From: Nocardioides sp. | GTDB taxonomy: Bacteria > Actinomycetota > Actinomycetes > Propionibacteriales > Nocardioidaceae | Direction: 5' to 3' | DNA length: 23,081 nt | Assembly: GCA_031177735.1 (NCBI GenBank) | Contig: JAPSKJ010000013.1 | Location: forward strand, 1 to 23,081 | Shown: positions 12,783 through 22,259 of the stretch, piece after piece | Position numbering within the stretch: the first letter of the stretch is position 1 | Layout of the letters: every line of letters begins with the position of its first letter | The notes under the pieces: model-generated | The model's input: the letters and a program-made list of their open reading frames with translations, nothing else | Told to the model about the DNA's origin: nothing | Databases searched by the model: none | Program-made: the position numbers and the translations under genes

Positions 12783-13702
12783 TGGACCGTGATGGTCTTG
12801 GTGTCCTCGGTCGGGCCGAAGCCCTCCGCGCCGCCGGAGGGGTCGTCGGTGCGGGCGACGAAGGTGTAGACACCCGGCGCCAGCGCCGACACGTCGACCG
12901 TGGTGGTCCAGGGGTGGAGGCGGTCCATCCAGCCCTCGGCCGTCGCGAACGTCTCGACCACGACCGCACCGGAGGCGTCGCGGACCTCGATCGGGACGGT
13001 GGCCTCGAAGGAGCTGGCCACACCGGAGGCCTCGAAGGTGTCGGCCACCGTCGCGCCCTCCTCGGGGGTGGTCACGCTGGCCAGGCCGAGGACGTCGAGC
13101 TCCGGAGCGCGGGAGTAGCCGTTGCCCGTGGGGACGCCGAGCAGGTCGGCGGCGTGGCTGGTCCCCTGGTGGGTCACGGAGAGGCGTGCCTTGGCCTGGA
13201 ACACGCCCTGCAGGGTGTAGACGACCGACTGCACGGCCAGTCTGGCCTCGGCCTCGGAGAGGTCGCCCCGCGAGAGCCACGGCGAGTCTGCCGGAAGGGC
13301 CAGGGCGATGGTGGCGTCCTCACCCGCGCCCTCGAGTGAGGCCGACAAGCCTTGGGCGGCGGGCAGCAGCGTGCGGTAGTCGGGGTCGAGCGCGTCGCCG
13401 GACCCCAGCAGCTCCAGCGCCGCCGCGGCCGGGTCCTGCGCAGGCACCCGGCGAAACTCCCGGAACAGCCGTGGTCCCTGCGGTGCGTCGCCGACGAAGT
13501 AGACCGGCACGGTCACCGAGTCGCCCTCGGCGACCGGCGAGGACTCCGCGGTGTCGCTGGGCGCAGCCGGGGAGCTCGAGGGCCCCGAGGGCTCGCTCGT
13601 CGTGGGATCCTCCGCGACCGGGGCGGTCTCGGTGCCGCAGGCGGCGAGGACGACGGCGCTGAGCGCGGCGGCGAGGGGGGTGCGCAGGGCGTTCGCAGGC
13701 AT
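12779..13702 (-). CDS. Lipoprotein with GerMN and Gmad2 domains
   Basis: The 307-aa protein starts with a signal peptide and lipobox LAAC (Cys22), then a Ser/Thr/Pro-rich linker to about residue 60. A GerMN-like domain follows (63-175: VTVPVYFVGD...RLFREFRRVP...AAALELL, then TIALAL and ARLAVQSVVYTLQGVF). The C-terminal Gmad2 immunoglobulin-like domain (about 211-305) reads ASVTTPEEGATVADTFEASGVASSFEATVPIEV and ends PWTTTVDVSALAPGVYTFVARTDD. Both domains occur in spore germination proteins but are common in non-sporulating actinobacteria, as in LpqB. It is predicted to sit on the outer face of the membrane; the ligand is unknown. GAGGA lies seven bases upstream of the ATG. The GTGA overlap couples it to the winged-helix gene. 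Confidence 0.85.
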   Translation of the reverse strand: MPANALRTPLAAALSAVVLAACGTETAPVAEDPTTSEPSGPSSSPAAPSDTAESSPVAEGDSVTVPVYFVGDAPQGPRLFREFRRVPAQDPAAAALELLGSGDALDPDYRTLLPAAQGLSASLEGAGEDATIALALPADSPWLSRGDLSEAEARLAVQSVVYTLQGVFQAKARLSVTHQGTSHAADLLGVPTGNGYSRAPELDVLGLASVTTPEEGATVADTFEASGVASSFEATVPIEVRDASGAVVVETFATAEGWMDRLHPWTTTVDVSALAPGVYTFVARTDDPSGGAEGFGPTEDTKTITVQ

Positions 13703-13755
13703 GGCGCCATCCTCGCGCCGATGCGCTGCGGGGGCGGGCAGCCCACGCCGGGGAC

Positions 13756-13769
13756 CCACCAGACGGTGG
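13756..13769 (-). terminator. Small hairpin after the acyl-CoA synthetase gene
   Basis: CCACC (13756-13760), AGAC loop, GGTGG (13765-13769), immediately after the minus-strand stop at 13771. The five-base GC-rich stem without a U-tract is a weak terminator candidate. Confidence 0.3.
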
Positions 13770-13770
13770 T

Positions 13771-15405
<1,635 letters not shown>

Positions 15406-15412
15406 GGGTCGC

Positions 15413-15418
15413 AATGTA
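15413..15418 (-). promoter_or_regulatory. -10 element of the acyl-CoA synthetase gene (leaderless geometry)
   Basis: TACATT on the minus strand, seven bases before ATG 15405; TGTGAC at 15441-15436 is a plausible -35 with 17-bp spacing. Confidence 0.55.
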
Positions 15419-15437
15419 GCCCGCGTGTAGCCCGCGT
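15416..15437 (+). repeat. Perfect 11-bp tandem repeat at the acyl-CoA synthetase promoter
   Basis: GTAGCCCGCGT occurs twice head-to-tail (15416-15426 and 15427-15437). It overlaps the -10/-35 spacer of the minus-strand promoter, and may be a recent duplication or a repeated operator half-site. Confidence 0.7.
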
Positions 15438-15467
15438 CACACCCGATGGGCAGGGGTCGGCGTGTGG

Positions 15468-15473
15468 CAGCAT
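15468..15473 (+). promoter_or_regulatory. Weak -10-like element of the HIT gene
   Basis: CAGCAT, six bases before GTG 15480. It lacks the first T of TANNNT; spacing matches other leaderless starts in the window. Confidence 0.3.
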
Positions 15474-15479
15474 GCAGGC

Positions 15480-15827
15480 GTGGCCGCGAACTCCGACTGC
15501 ATCTTCTGCAAGATCCTCGCCGAGGAGATCCCGAGCGAGCGGGTGCACAGCACCGACCGCACGATCGCCATCCGCGACATCAATCCGCAGGCGCCGCTGC
15601 ACGTGCTGGTGATCCCGCACGAGCACCAGCCGAACGCCGCGGCCTCGGCCGTCGCCGACGCCACCATCCTCGCCGAGATGGTGAGCGCAGCCGCGGCCGT
15701 CGCCGAGGCGGAGGGGTACGCCGACTACAACCTGGTCTTCAACACCGGCCCCGAGGCCGGCCAGACCGTGTTCCACACCCACCTGCACCTCCTGGCGGGC
15801 AAGCGGCTCTCCTCGCTGCCGGCCTGA
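15480..15827 (+). CDS. HIT-domain protein (HINT-like nucleotide hydrolase)
   Basis: The start is GTG 15480, giving SDCIFCKIL at residues 5-13, the standard HINT N-terminus with a zinc-type CxxC; an upstream GTG (15462) would add six unlikely residues. The HIT motif is His99-x-His101-x-His103 in VFHTHLHLLAG, with His99-Thr-His101-Leu-His103 forming the nucleotide-binding/catalytic set and PHEHQPN before it. Family members hydrolyse AMP-linked phosphoramidates and acyl-adenylates. At 115 aa it is the usual length. It lies upstream of phoH in the classical actinobacterial order; 135 bp separate them. Confidence 0.94.
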   Translation: MAANSDCIFCKILAEEIPSERVHSTDRTIAIRDINPQAPLHVLVIPHEHQPNAAASAVADATILAEMVSAAAAVAEAEGYADYNLVFNTGPEAGQTVFHTHLHLLAGKRLSSLPA

Positions 15828-15834
15828 CGGGCCG
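15820..15834 (+). terminator. Hairpin at the 3' end of the HIT gene
   Basis: CGGCC (15820-15824) and GGCCG (15830-15834) pair around a TGACG loop containing the stop codon. It is short, so termination or mRNA-end protection is tentative. Confidence 0.3.
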
Positions 15835-15908
15835 CCGGACGAGGACGCTCGCTACCGCGCTGACGGCGCGCCCGGAACAACTCGGTAGGACGGCTGGTTG
15901 TGCGGGCG

Positions 15909-15914
15909 TAGCAT
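15909..15914 (+). promoter_or_regulatory. -10 element upstream of phoH
   Basis: TAGCAT, 48 bases before the ATG at 15963; the transcript would have a leader of about 40 bases. No clear -35 is seen. The hexamer is the same as that of hrcA. Confidence 0.5.
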
Positions 15915-15962
15915 TGAGGTCACCATCGCCGTTCCGAAAGGTTGCGCCCGTCCCGGGCATCC

Positions 15963-16990
<1,028 letters not shown>

Positions 16991-16994
<4 letters not shown>

Positions 16995-17455
16995 GCATCG
17001 AGGTCATCGACGAGTCCGGTTACGACCTCGACGTCGACCACCTCGCCAAGCTGGCCCGCTTCGTGATGGACAAGATGCGCGTGCACCCGATGGCGGAGCT
17101 GTGCATCAAGGCGGTCGACGAGGACACCATCGCCCAGCTCAACGAGCAGTGGATGGAGAAGGAGGGCCCGACCGATGTGCTCGCCTTCCCGATGGACGAG
17201 CTGCGCCCCGGCCTGCTCGACGAGGAGCCCGAGGAGGGCGTCCTCGGTGACCTGATCCTCTCGCCCGCGGTGGCCGAGCGGCAGGGGGCGAGCGCCGGCC
17301 ACGGCACCGTGGCCGAGATCGAGCTGCTCACCACCCACGGCATCCTGCACCTGCTCGGCTACGACCACGCCGAGCCGGAGGAGCACCGCGAGATGTTCGA
17401 CCTGCAGGCGCGGCTCTTGGCGGAGTGGGGCTCCTCGGCCCGCGCTCCTCAGTAG
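16991..17455 (+). CDS. ybeY: Endoribonuclease YbeY (rRNA maturation factor)
   Basis: The 154-aa protein has the zinc motif HGxLHLxGYDH as His116, His120 and His126 (HGILHLLGYDH), plus PTDVLAFPMDE (60-70) before it. YbeY is a single-strand-specific endoribonuclease involved in 16S rRNA 3'-end maturation and 70S quality control. The GTG start is preceded by GGAGCGAG and overlaps the phoH stop. Only five bases separate its TAG from the corC GTG, consistent with one polycistron. Confidence 0.95.
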
Positions 17456-17460
17456 CACCC

Positions 17461-18753
17461 GTGAACGACCTTGCCCTGGTGGCGGGGGCGGCGCTCCTCG
17501 TCGTCCTCGCCGGGCTGTTCTCCGCGGCGGAGGCCGCGCTCTCGACGTTCTCGCACGCCCGTGCGCAGGAGCTGGTCCAGGAGGGCCGGGCCGGTGCCAA
17601 GCGCCTGGTGGCCCTGCTGGAGGATCCGCCCCGTTTCCTCAACACGGCGCTCCTGCTGCGGCTGCTGTGCGAGATCGGCGCCACCGTCGTCGTCGCGCTG
17701 CAGTTCTACGACCTCTACGAGGGGCACTGGTGGGCCACGGTCGGATCGGCCGTCGGGGTGATGCTGGTGCTCTCCTTCGTCGTCATCGGCGTCGCGCCGC
17801 GCACCGTCGGCCGCCAGCGCAACGAGCCGGTCGCGCTGTTCTCCGCCGGACCGCTCGCCTCGATCACCGGCGTGCTCGGCCCGATCCCGCGGCTGCTGAT
17901 CCTGGTCGGCAACGCGATCACGCCGGGACGCGGCTTCCGGGAGGGGCCGTTCCAGACCGAGACCGAGCTGCGCGAAATGGTCGACCTCGCCGAGGCCTCC
18001 GCCCTCATCGAGCAGGCCGAGCGGCGGATGATCCACTCCGTCTTCGAGCTCGGCGACACCAGCGCCCGCGAGGTGATGGTGCCGCGCGGCGACGTGGTCT
18101 ACATCGAGCGCTACAAGAACCTGCGGCAGACGCTCTCGCTGTTCCTGCGCAGTGGCTTCTCCCGGATCCCCGTGGTCGACGACGGTCTCGACAACGTGGT
18201 GGGCATCGCCTACCTCAAGGACATCGTGCGGCGCGACTTCGAGGCACCCGACGTGGAGTTCACCCAGCGCGTCGACGAGGTGATGCGGCCGCCGTACTGG
18301 ATCCCCGAGTCCAAGCCCGTCGACGCGCTGCTCACCGAGATGCAGGCCCGGCGCCAGCACCTCGCGATCGTGGTCGACGAGTACGGCGGCACGGCCGGCC
18401 TGATCACCATCGAGGACATCCTCGAGGAGATCGTCGGGGAGATCACCGACGAGTACGACCAGGAGTTCCGCGAGCCGCAGGTGCTCGAGGACGGCTCGGT
18501 CCGGGTGCCGGCGCGCTTCCTGGTCGACGACCTCGAGGAGGTCCTGGGCGTGGAGATCGTCGAGGACGAGGTCGACTCGGTCGGCGGCCTGATGGCCAAG
18601 CACCTCGGCCTGGTCCCGATCCCGGGGTCGGTCGTGGAGGCGCACGGCTACCGCTTCACCGCCGAGCAGACCGCCGGGCGGCGCAACAAGATCGGCACCG
18701 TGCTGATCGTCCCGGTGACCGCCGACGCGGAGCCCGAGCCCGTCGCCGACTGA
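17461..18753 (+). CDS. HlyC/CorC-family transporter (CNNM-like membrane protein)
   Basis: The 430-aa protein starts at GTG 17461; a longer in-frame start at 17425 would overlap ybeY. An N-terminal DUF21/CNNM membrane domain (residues 1-150) has an AALLVVLAGLFSAAEAALSTF segment and two or three further hydrophobic helices. Two CBS domains follow (about 200-325: AREVMVPRGDVVYI, SGFSRIPVVDDGLDNVVGIAYLKDI, and HLAIVVDEYGGTAGLITIEDILEEIVGEI). The C-terminal CorC_HlyC domain ends at 430. Homologues are proposed Mg/Co efflux or magnesium-homeostasis transporters, and CBS domains usually sense ATP/AMP. In actinobacteria it follows ybeY, so the role in the ribosome/RNA cluster is unclear. Confidence 0.94.
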   Translation: MNDLALVAGAALLVVLAGLFSAAEAALSTFSHARAQELVQEGRAGAKRLVALLEDPPRFLNTALLLRLLCEIGATVVVALQFYDLYEGHWWATVGSAVGVMLVLSFVVIGVAPRTVGRQRNEPVALFSAGPLASITGVLGPIPRLLILVGNAITPGRGFREGPFQTETELREMVDLAEASALIEQAERRMIHSVFELGDTSAREVMVPRGDVVYIERYKNLRQTLSLFLRSGFSRIPVVDDGLDNVVGIAYLKDIVRRDFEAPDVEFTQRVDEVMRPPYWIPESKPVDALLTEMQARRQHLAIVVDEYGGTAGLITIEDILEEIVGEITDEYDQEFREPQVLEDGSVRVPARFLVDDLEEVLGVEIVEDEVDSVGGLMAKHLGLVPIPGSVVEAHGYRFTAEQTAGRRNKIGTVLIVPVTADAEPEPVAD

Positions 18754-18762
18754 GCCGGGCCC

Positions 18763-18768
18763 TATCCT
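18763..18768 (+). promoter_or_regulatory. -10 element of the deaminase-like gene (leaderless geometry)
   Basis: TATCCT, seven bases before ATG 18776, in the 22-bp gap after corC. Confidence 0.5.
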
Positions 18769-18775
18769 TCCCGGC

Positions 18776-19117
18776 ATGTCGGACCTGTCGGCGGAGGACA
18801 AGAAGCTGATCACCCTGGCGCGCGCCACCCGCGCCCGCACCGGCGCCGCTGAGGGGGCGGCCGTGCGCGACCGCGACGGCCGCACCTACGCCGCCGCGAC
18901 CGTCGACCTGCCGAGCCTGCAGGTCTCGGCCATCGGCACCTGCGTGGCGATGGCCGTCGCGTCGGGTTCCGCCGGCCTGGAAGCGGCCGTCGTGCTCACC
19001 GGCGCCGACACCATCGCGGATGCCGACCTCGCCGTCATCCGCGACTTCGCCGGTGCCGGCGTCGTCGTGCACGTGGCCGACGCGCGCGGCACCGTCAGCG
19101 CCACGACCACCAGCTGA
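18776..19117 (+). CDS. Cytidine-deaminase-like protein lacking catalytic motifs
   Basis: The 113-aa protein follows corC, as a short cytidine-deaminase-like gene does in many actinobacteria (I recall the Mycobacterium tuberculosis gene between the ybeY/corC genes and era). The fold can be followed: LITLARATRARTGAAEGAAVRDRDGRTYAAATVD, then SLQVSAIGTCVAMAVASGSAG where active enzymes have [HC]AE, and later VVLTGADTIADADLAVIRDF. The Glu of [HC]AE is replaced and no PCxxC appears, so zinc hydrolysis is not expected; a scaffold or ligand-binding role is possible. In related genomes era comes next; here the following gene is on the other strand. Confidence 0.72.
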   Translation: MSDLSAEDKKLITLARATRARTGAAEGAAVRDRDGRTYAAATVDLPSLQVSAIGTCVAMAVASGSAGLEAAVVLTGADTIADADLAVIRDFAGAGVVVHVADARGTVSATTTS

Positions 19118-19143
19118 GGCCGGTCGGGGCGTGCCGCCGCCTC
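19112..19143. terminator. Bidirectional terminator between convergent genes
   Basis: CTGAGGC (19112-19118) and GCCTCAG (19137-19143) are a perfect 7-bp inverted repeat around an 18-base GC-rich loop, with further CGG/CCG pairing inside. It overlaps both stop codons. Confidence 0.6.
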
Positions 19144-19393
19144 AGTCCAGCGGCAGTGTGCCCAGCTCGACGGTGACGTGGATGCCGTCGTCCTCGCGGT
19201 AGGCCGTCAGGCCGGTCATCGTCGCCAGGTCGGGACTCTTCGTGCGCATGTGCTCGACCAGCTGGTCGATGGCCAGCGCCAAGCGGGCTTGGGTCACCGG
19301 CTTGTTGCGCCACTTGACCTGGTTGGACTCGAAGTAGGGCCACGCCTTCTCGGCCAGCGCGGCGATGGCGTCTCTCTCGGCAGCTGTGGACAT
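19142..19393 (-). CDS. Hypothetical protein (83 aa)
   Basis: I do not recognise the family. The protein is a mostly helical N-terminal part (ERDAIAALAEKAWPYFESNQVKWRNKPVTQARLALAIDQLVEHMRT) with a beta-like C-terminal part (GLTAYREDDGIHVTVELGTLPLD). There is no signal peptide, membrane segment or Cys. GGAGT lies five bases before the ATG, and TAAAGT at 19432-19427 (minus strand) is a good -10 with a 27-base leader. It converges on the deaminase-like gene and is divergent from tmsA-like; codon usage looks like its neighbours, so it appears to be a real gene. Related to no neighbour by sequence. Confidence 0.68.
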   Translation of the reverse strand: MSTAAERDAIAALAEKAWPYFESNQVKWRNKPVTQARLALAIDQLVEHMRTKSPDLATMTGLTAYREDDGIHVTVELGTLPLD

Positions 19394-19426
19394 GCGGGAC
19401 TCCTGCTGTCGTGGGGCGGTGAGGTG

Positions 19427-19432
19427 ACTTTA
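19427..19432 (-). promoter_or_regulatory. -10 element of the 83-aa protein gene
   Basis: TAAAGT on the minus strand, about 33 bases before the ATG at 19393, consistent with a leader carrying GGAGT. Confidence 0.45.
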
Positions 19433-19505
19433 CCCACGCCCGCACGGGCCGCTCCGGTCGGCACCCCAGACCAAAGTCGCTGTCAGGGCCCGGGAACGGG
19501 GGGAG

Positions 19506-19511
19506 TATTTT
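19506..19511 (+). promoter_or_regulatory. -10 element of tmsA-like gene (leaderless geometry)
   Basis: TATTTT, six bases before GTG 19518; this is an unusually AT-rich island in this region. It would drive the two-gene fatty-acid methylation operon. Confidence 0.6.
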
Positions 19512-19517
19512 GCGAGG

Positions 19518-20888
19518 GTGACCGATGGCTCCAGGCAGCAGCACGAGCAGGCGGTCGCCCGGCTCCGGGCTTCCTACACCGCTCTTCCTCCCGGCTCCCC
19601 GGTGCGACTCGCGAAGCGGACCACCAACCTCTTCCGCGCTCGCGCCGAGACCGGTGCCCCCGGGCTCGACGTCAGCGGCCTCACCGGCGTCATCGACGTC
19701 GACCCGGTGGCACGCACCGCCGACGTGCAGGGCATGTGCACCTACGAGGACCTCGTCGACGCGACGTTGCCGCACGGACTGATCCCCTACGTCGTGCCCC
19801 AGCTGCGCACCATCACCCTCGGTGGGGCGGTCACCGGCCTGGGCATCGAGTCGACCAGCTTCCGCAACGGCCTCCCGCACGAGTCGGTGCTGGAGATGGA
19901 CGTCTTCACCGGTGCGGGGGAGGTCGTGACCGCGACACCCGACAACGAGCACGCCGACCTGTTCGCCGCGTTCCCGAACTCCTACGGCTCGCTCGGCTAC
20001 GCCACCCGGTTGCGCATCGCCCTCGAGCCCGTCCCGGGCCACGTCCGGCTGCGCCATGTGCGCTTCGACGACGCCGCGCTGCTCGCCAAGACCATCGGCG
20101 AGATCTCCGCCTCCCGCGAGTACGACGGGCAGCGGATCGACGGGCTCGACGGCGTCGCGTTCGCCCCCGACGAGCTCTACCTCACGCTGGCGACGTGGAC
20201 CGAGGACGCGCGGGGCGCCGCCGTGTCGGACTACACCGGCTCGCAGGTCTTCTACCGTTCGATCCGCGAGCGCGAGACCGACCTGCTGTCGACCTACGAC
20301 TACCTGTGGCGCTGGGACACCGACTGGTTCTGGTGCTCGGGAGCCTTCGGCGCGCAGCACCCGCTGGTGCGGCGGGTCTGGCCGCGTCGCTACCGCCGCT
20401 CCGACGTCTACATGCGGCTGCTCGGCCTCGACCGACGCTTCTCCATCGCCGACCGGCTCGACCGGCGCGCCGGCCGGCCGCTGCGCGAGCGTGTCGTGCA
20501 GGACATCGAGGTGCCGCTGGCCAACCTGCCCGCGTTCCTGGAGTGGTTCGACGCAGAGATCGGGATGCGGCCGGTGTGGCTGTGCCCGCTGGTCGCCCGG
20601 CGCCCGTGGCCCACGTATCCGCTCGAGCCGGGCGAGGTCTACGTCAACGTCGGCTTCTGGGGCACCGTCCACGTCGGCCCGCAGGCGCCCGACGCCCCCA
20701 AGAACCGTGCCATCGAGCGGCGCGTGCACGAGCTCGGCGGTCACAAGTCGCTCTACTCCGAGGCCTTCTACGACCGCGCCACGTTCGACGCGCTCTACGG
20801 CACCGACAATCTCGCCGCAGTGAAGCGGCGCTACGACCCCCACGACAGGCTCACGAGCCTCTATGACAAGGCGGTGAAGAGACGATGA
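19518..20888 (+). CDS. tmsA: FAD-binding oxidoreductase, TmsA-like (10-methyl fatty acid synthesis)
   Basis: The 456-aa protein starts at GTG just after a TATTTT -10. An FAD-binding type-4 domain covers about residues 35-175, with TNLFR near 36-40, a GVIDVD strand, MCTYEDLVDATLPHGLIPYVVPQL and TLGGAVTGLGIESTSFRNG (100-118). The remaining C-terminal half resembles DHCR24-type delta-24-sterol reductases, with no covalent-flavin His. Its neighbour is a cyclopropane-synthase-like methyltransferase, overlapping by ATGA. In mycobacteria and Corynebacteriales this pair (TmsA/BfaA plus TmsB/BfaB) makes 10-methylstearate: the methyltransferase forms a 10-methylene intermediate from oleoyl phospholipid and this flavoprotein reduces it with NADPH. 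The assignment rests on domain type and pairing; a general FAD oxidase is the alternative. Confidence 0.82.
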   Translation: MTDGSRQQHEQAVARLRASYTALPPGSPVRLAKRTTNLFRARAETGAPGLDVSGLTGVIDVDPVARTADVQGMCTYEDLVDATLPHGLIPYVVPQLRTITLGGAVTGLGIESTSFRNGLPHESVLEMDVFTGAGEVVTATPDNEHADLFAAFPNSYGSLGYATRLRIALEPVPGHVRLRHVRFDDAALLAKTIGEISASREYDGQRIDGLDGVAFAPDELYLTLATWTEDARGAAVSDYTGSQVFYRSIRERETDLLSTYDYLWRWDTDWFWCSGAFGAQHPLVRRVWPRRYRRSDVYMRLLGLDRRFSIADRLDRRAGRPLRERVVQDIEVPLANLPAFLEWFDAEIGMRPVWLCPLVARRPWPTYPLEPGEVYVNVGFWGTVHVGPQAPDAPKNRAIERRVHELGGHKSLYSEAFYDRATFDALYGTDNLAAVKRRYDPHDRLTSLYDKAVKRR

Positions 20889-22177
20889 CCACGTCCGCAG
20901 CGATCGCACCCACCATCGCGGGCCTGTTCAAGGACGGGCTGCCGTTGCGCTTGACGGCGTACGACGGCAGCTCGGCCGGTCCGGTGGACTCGCCGTTCAC
21001 CCTGGAGATCGCCAACGAGCGCGGGCTCTCCTACGTCATGACCGCCCCGGGCGACTTGGGCCTGGCCCGGGCCTACGTGGCCGGTGACCTGATCCTGCAC
21101 GGCTCACACCCCGGCGACCCGTACGACGCGTTCCAGCTGCTGATGAACCACACCGGGCTCCGGCTGCCGACGCCGGCGGAGGTGCTCGGCCTGGTCCGGG
21201 CGCTCGGCGTGTCCAAGCTGGTCCCGCCGCCGCCCCCGCCGCAGGAGATGATGCCGCCGTGGCGCCGGCAGCTCGAGGGGCTGCGCCGGCTCGGTGGGTG
21301 GCGGCACTCCAAGGACCGCGATGCCGAGTCGATCCAGCACCACTACGACGTCTCCAACACCTTCTACGAGCACGTCCTCGGCCCGTCGATGACCTACACC
21401 TGTGCCGTCTTCCCGCACGAGGACGCGACGCTGGAGGAGGCGCAGGCCAACAAGTACGACCTGATCTGCCGCAAGCTCGGCCTCAAGCCCGGGATGCGGC
21501 TGCTCGACCTCGGCTGCGGCTGGGGTGGCATGGTGCGCCACGCGGCCGAGCACTACGGCGTGAAGGCGCTCGGCGTGACGCTCTCGCGCGAGCAGGCGAC
21601 CTGGGCGCAGGAGCGGATCAAGGCCGACCGGCTCGACCACCTCGCCGAGGTGCGGCACGCCGACTACCGCGACGTCTCCGAGACCGGCTTCGACGCGATC
21701 AGCTCGATCGGGCTGACCGAGCACATCGGGGTCGAGAACTACCCGGCGTACTTCGGGTTCATCCGTGACCACCTCAAGGACGGCGGCCGGCTGCTCAACC
21801 ACTGCATCACCCGCTCGCACAACCGCAAGGTGCGCACCGGGGCGTTCATCGACCGCTACGTCTTCCCCGACGGCGAGCTCACCGGCTCCGGCACCATCGT
21901 CGCGGCCGTCGAGGACGCCGGGCTGGAGGTGCAGCACCACGAGAACATCCGCGTGCACTACGCCCGCACGCTGGCCGGCTGGAACCGCAACCTGGTCACG
22001 TACTGGGACGAGTGCGTCGCCGAGACCGACGAGGGCACCGCACGCGTGTGGGGTCTCTACATGGCCGGGTCGCGGATCGCCTTCGAGCGCGACGAGATCC
22101 AGCTGCACCACGTGCTGGCCACCAAGACGGTCTCCGGGGACAGCGGCTACCCGCTCCGGCACGAGTTCGGCGTCTGA
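20885..22177 (+). CDS. tmsB: SAM-dependent fatty acid methyltransferase, TmsB-like (CFA family)
   Basis: The 430-aa protein has an N-terminal domain (residues 1-140, with PPPPPP at 114-119), then the CFA/mycolic-acid methyltransferase core: HHYDVSNTFYEHVLGPSMTYTCAVF (152-176), SAM motif I LLDLGCGWGG (206-215), GVTLSREQATWAQER, the acidic GLTEHIGVENY with Glu279, and YVFPDGEL. The family transfers a methyl group to the double bond of an unsaturated phospholipid acyl chain. Cyclopropane synthases and TmsB share this core, so the decision for 10-methylation comes from the coupled FAD reductase gene (ATGA overlap). Bicarbonate-binding residues of CFA synthase cannot be checked by eye. Confidence 0.85.
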   Translation: MTTSAAIAPTIAGLFKDGLPLRLTAYDGSSAGPVDSPFTLEIANERGLSYVMTAPGDLGLARAYVAGDLILHGSHPGDPYDAFQLLMNHTGLRLPTPAEVLGLVRALGVSKLVPPPPPPQEMMPPWRRQLEGLRRLGGWRHSKDRDAESIQHHYDVSNTFYEHVLGPSMTYTCAVFPHEDATLEEAQANKYDLICRKLGLKPGMRLLDLGCGWGGMVRHAAEHYGVKALGVTLSREQATWAQERIKADRLDHLAEVRHADYRDVSETGFDAISSIGLTEHIGVENYPAYFGFIRDHLKDGGRLLNHCITRSHNRKVRTGAFIDRYVFPDGELTGSGTIVAAVEDAGLEVQHHENIRVHYARTLAGWNRNLVTYWDECVAETDEGTARVWGLYMAGSRIAFERDEIQLHHVLATKTVSGDSGYPLRHEFGV

Positions 22178-22190
22178 GGCGGCGCGGCGA

Positions 22191-22239
22191 GCGACGAGCG
22201 GAGCGCGTGAGGCGCCCTGCGAATACGGTGTGCGGCGCC
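22191..22239 (+). repeat. GC-rich inverted and iterated segment after tmsB-like gene
   Basis: The 82-bp gap between the tmsB-like and siderophore genes holds a run of GAGCG/GACGAGCGG units (22191-22206), then GGCGCC at 22211-22216 and again at 22234-22239 that could pair as a hairpin. It may act as a terminator or be an intergenic repeat; I cannot compare it with the rest of the genome. Confidence 0.3.
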
Positions 22240-22246
22240 CGGCCAC

Positions 22247-22252
22247 TAGCCT
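22247..22252 (+). promoter_or_regulatory. -10 element of the siderophore-interacting protein gene (leaderless geometry)
   Basis: TAGCCT, seven bases before GTG 22260. It suggests transcription separate from the tms pair. Confidence 0.55.
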
Positions 22253-22259
22253 TGGCCGG

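Noticed and set aside
15462..15479. Earlier GTG start for the HIT gene
   Set aside because: It would add MWQHAG in front of the normal HINT N-terminus and would lie upstream of the -10-like element.
19394..19517. ECF-sigma-type promoter (GGGAAC near 19492)
   Set aside because: The matching downstream element is missing at the expected distance; TATTTT six bases before the GTG explains the start better.
21224..21244. Run of CCG codons in the methyltransferase gene as a regulatory repeat
   Set aside because: It encodes a Pro-rich linker between the N-terminal part and the SAM core and is expected in this protein family.
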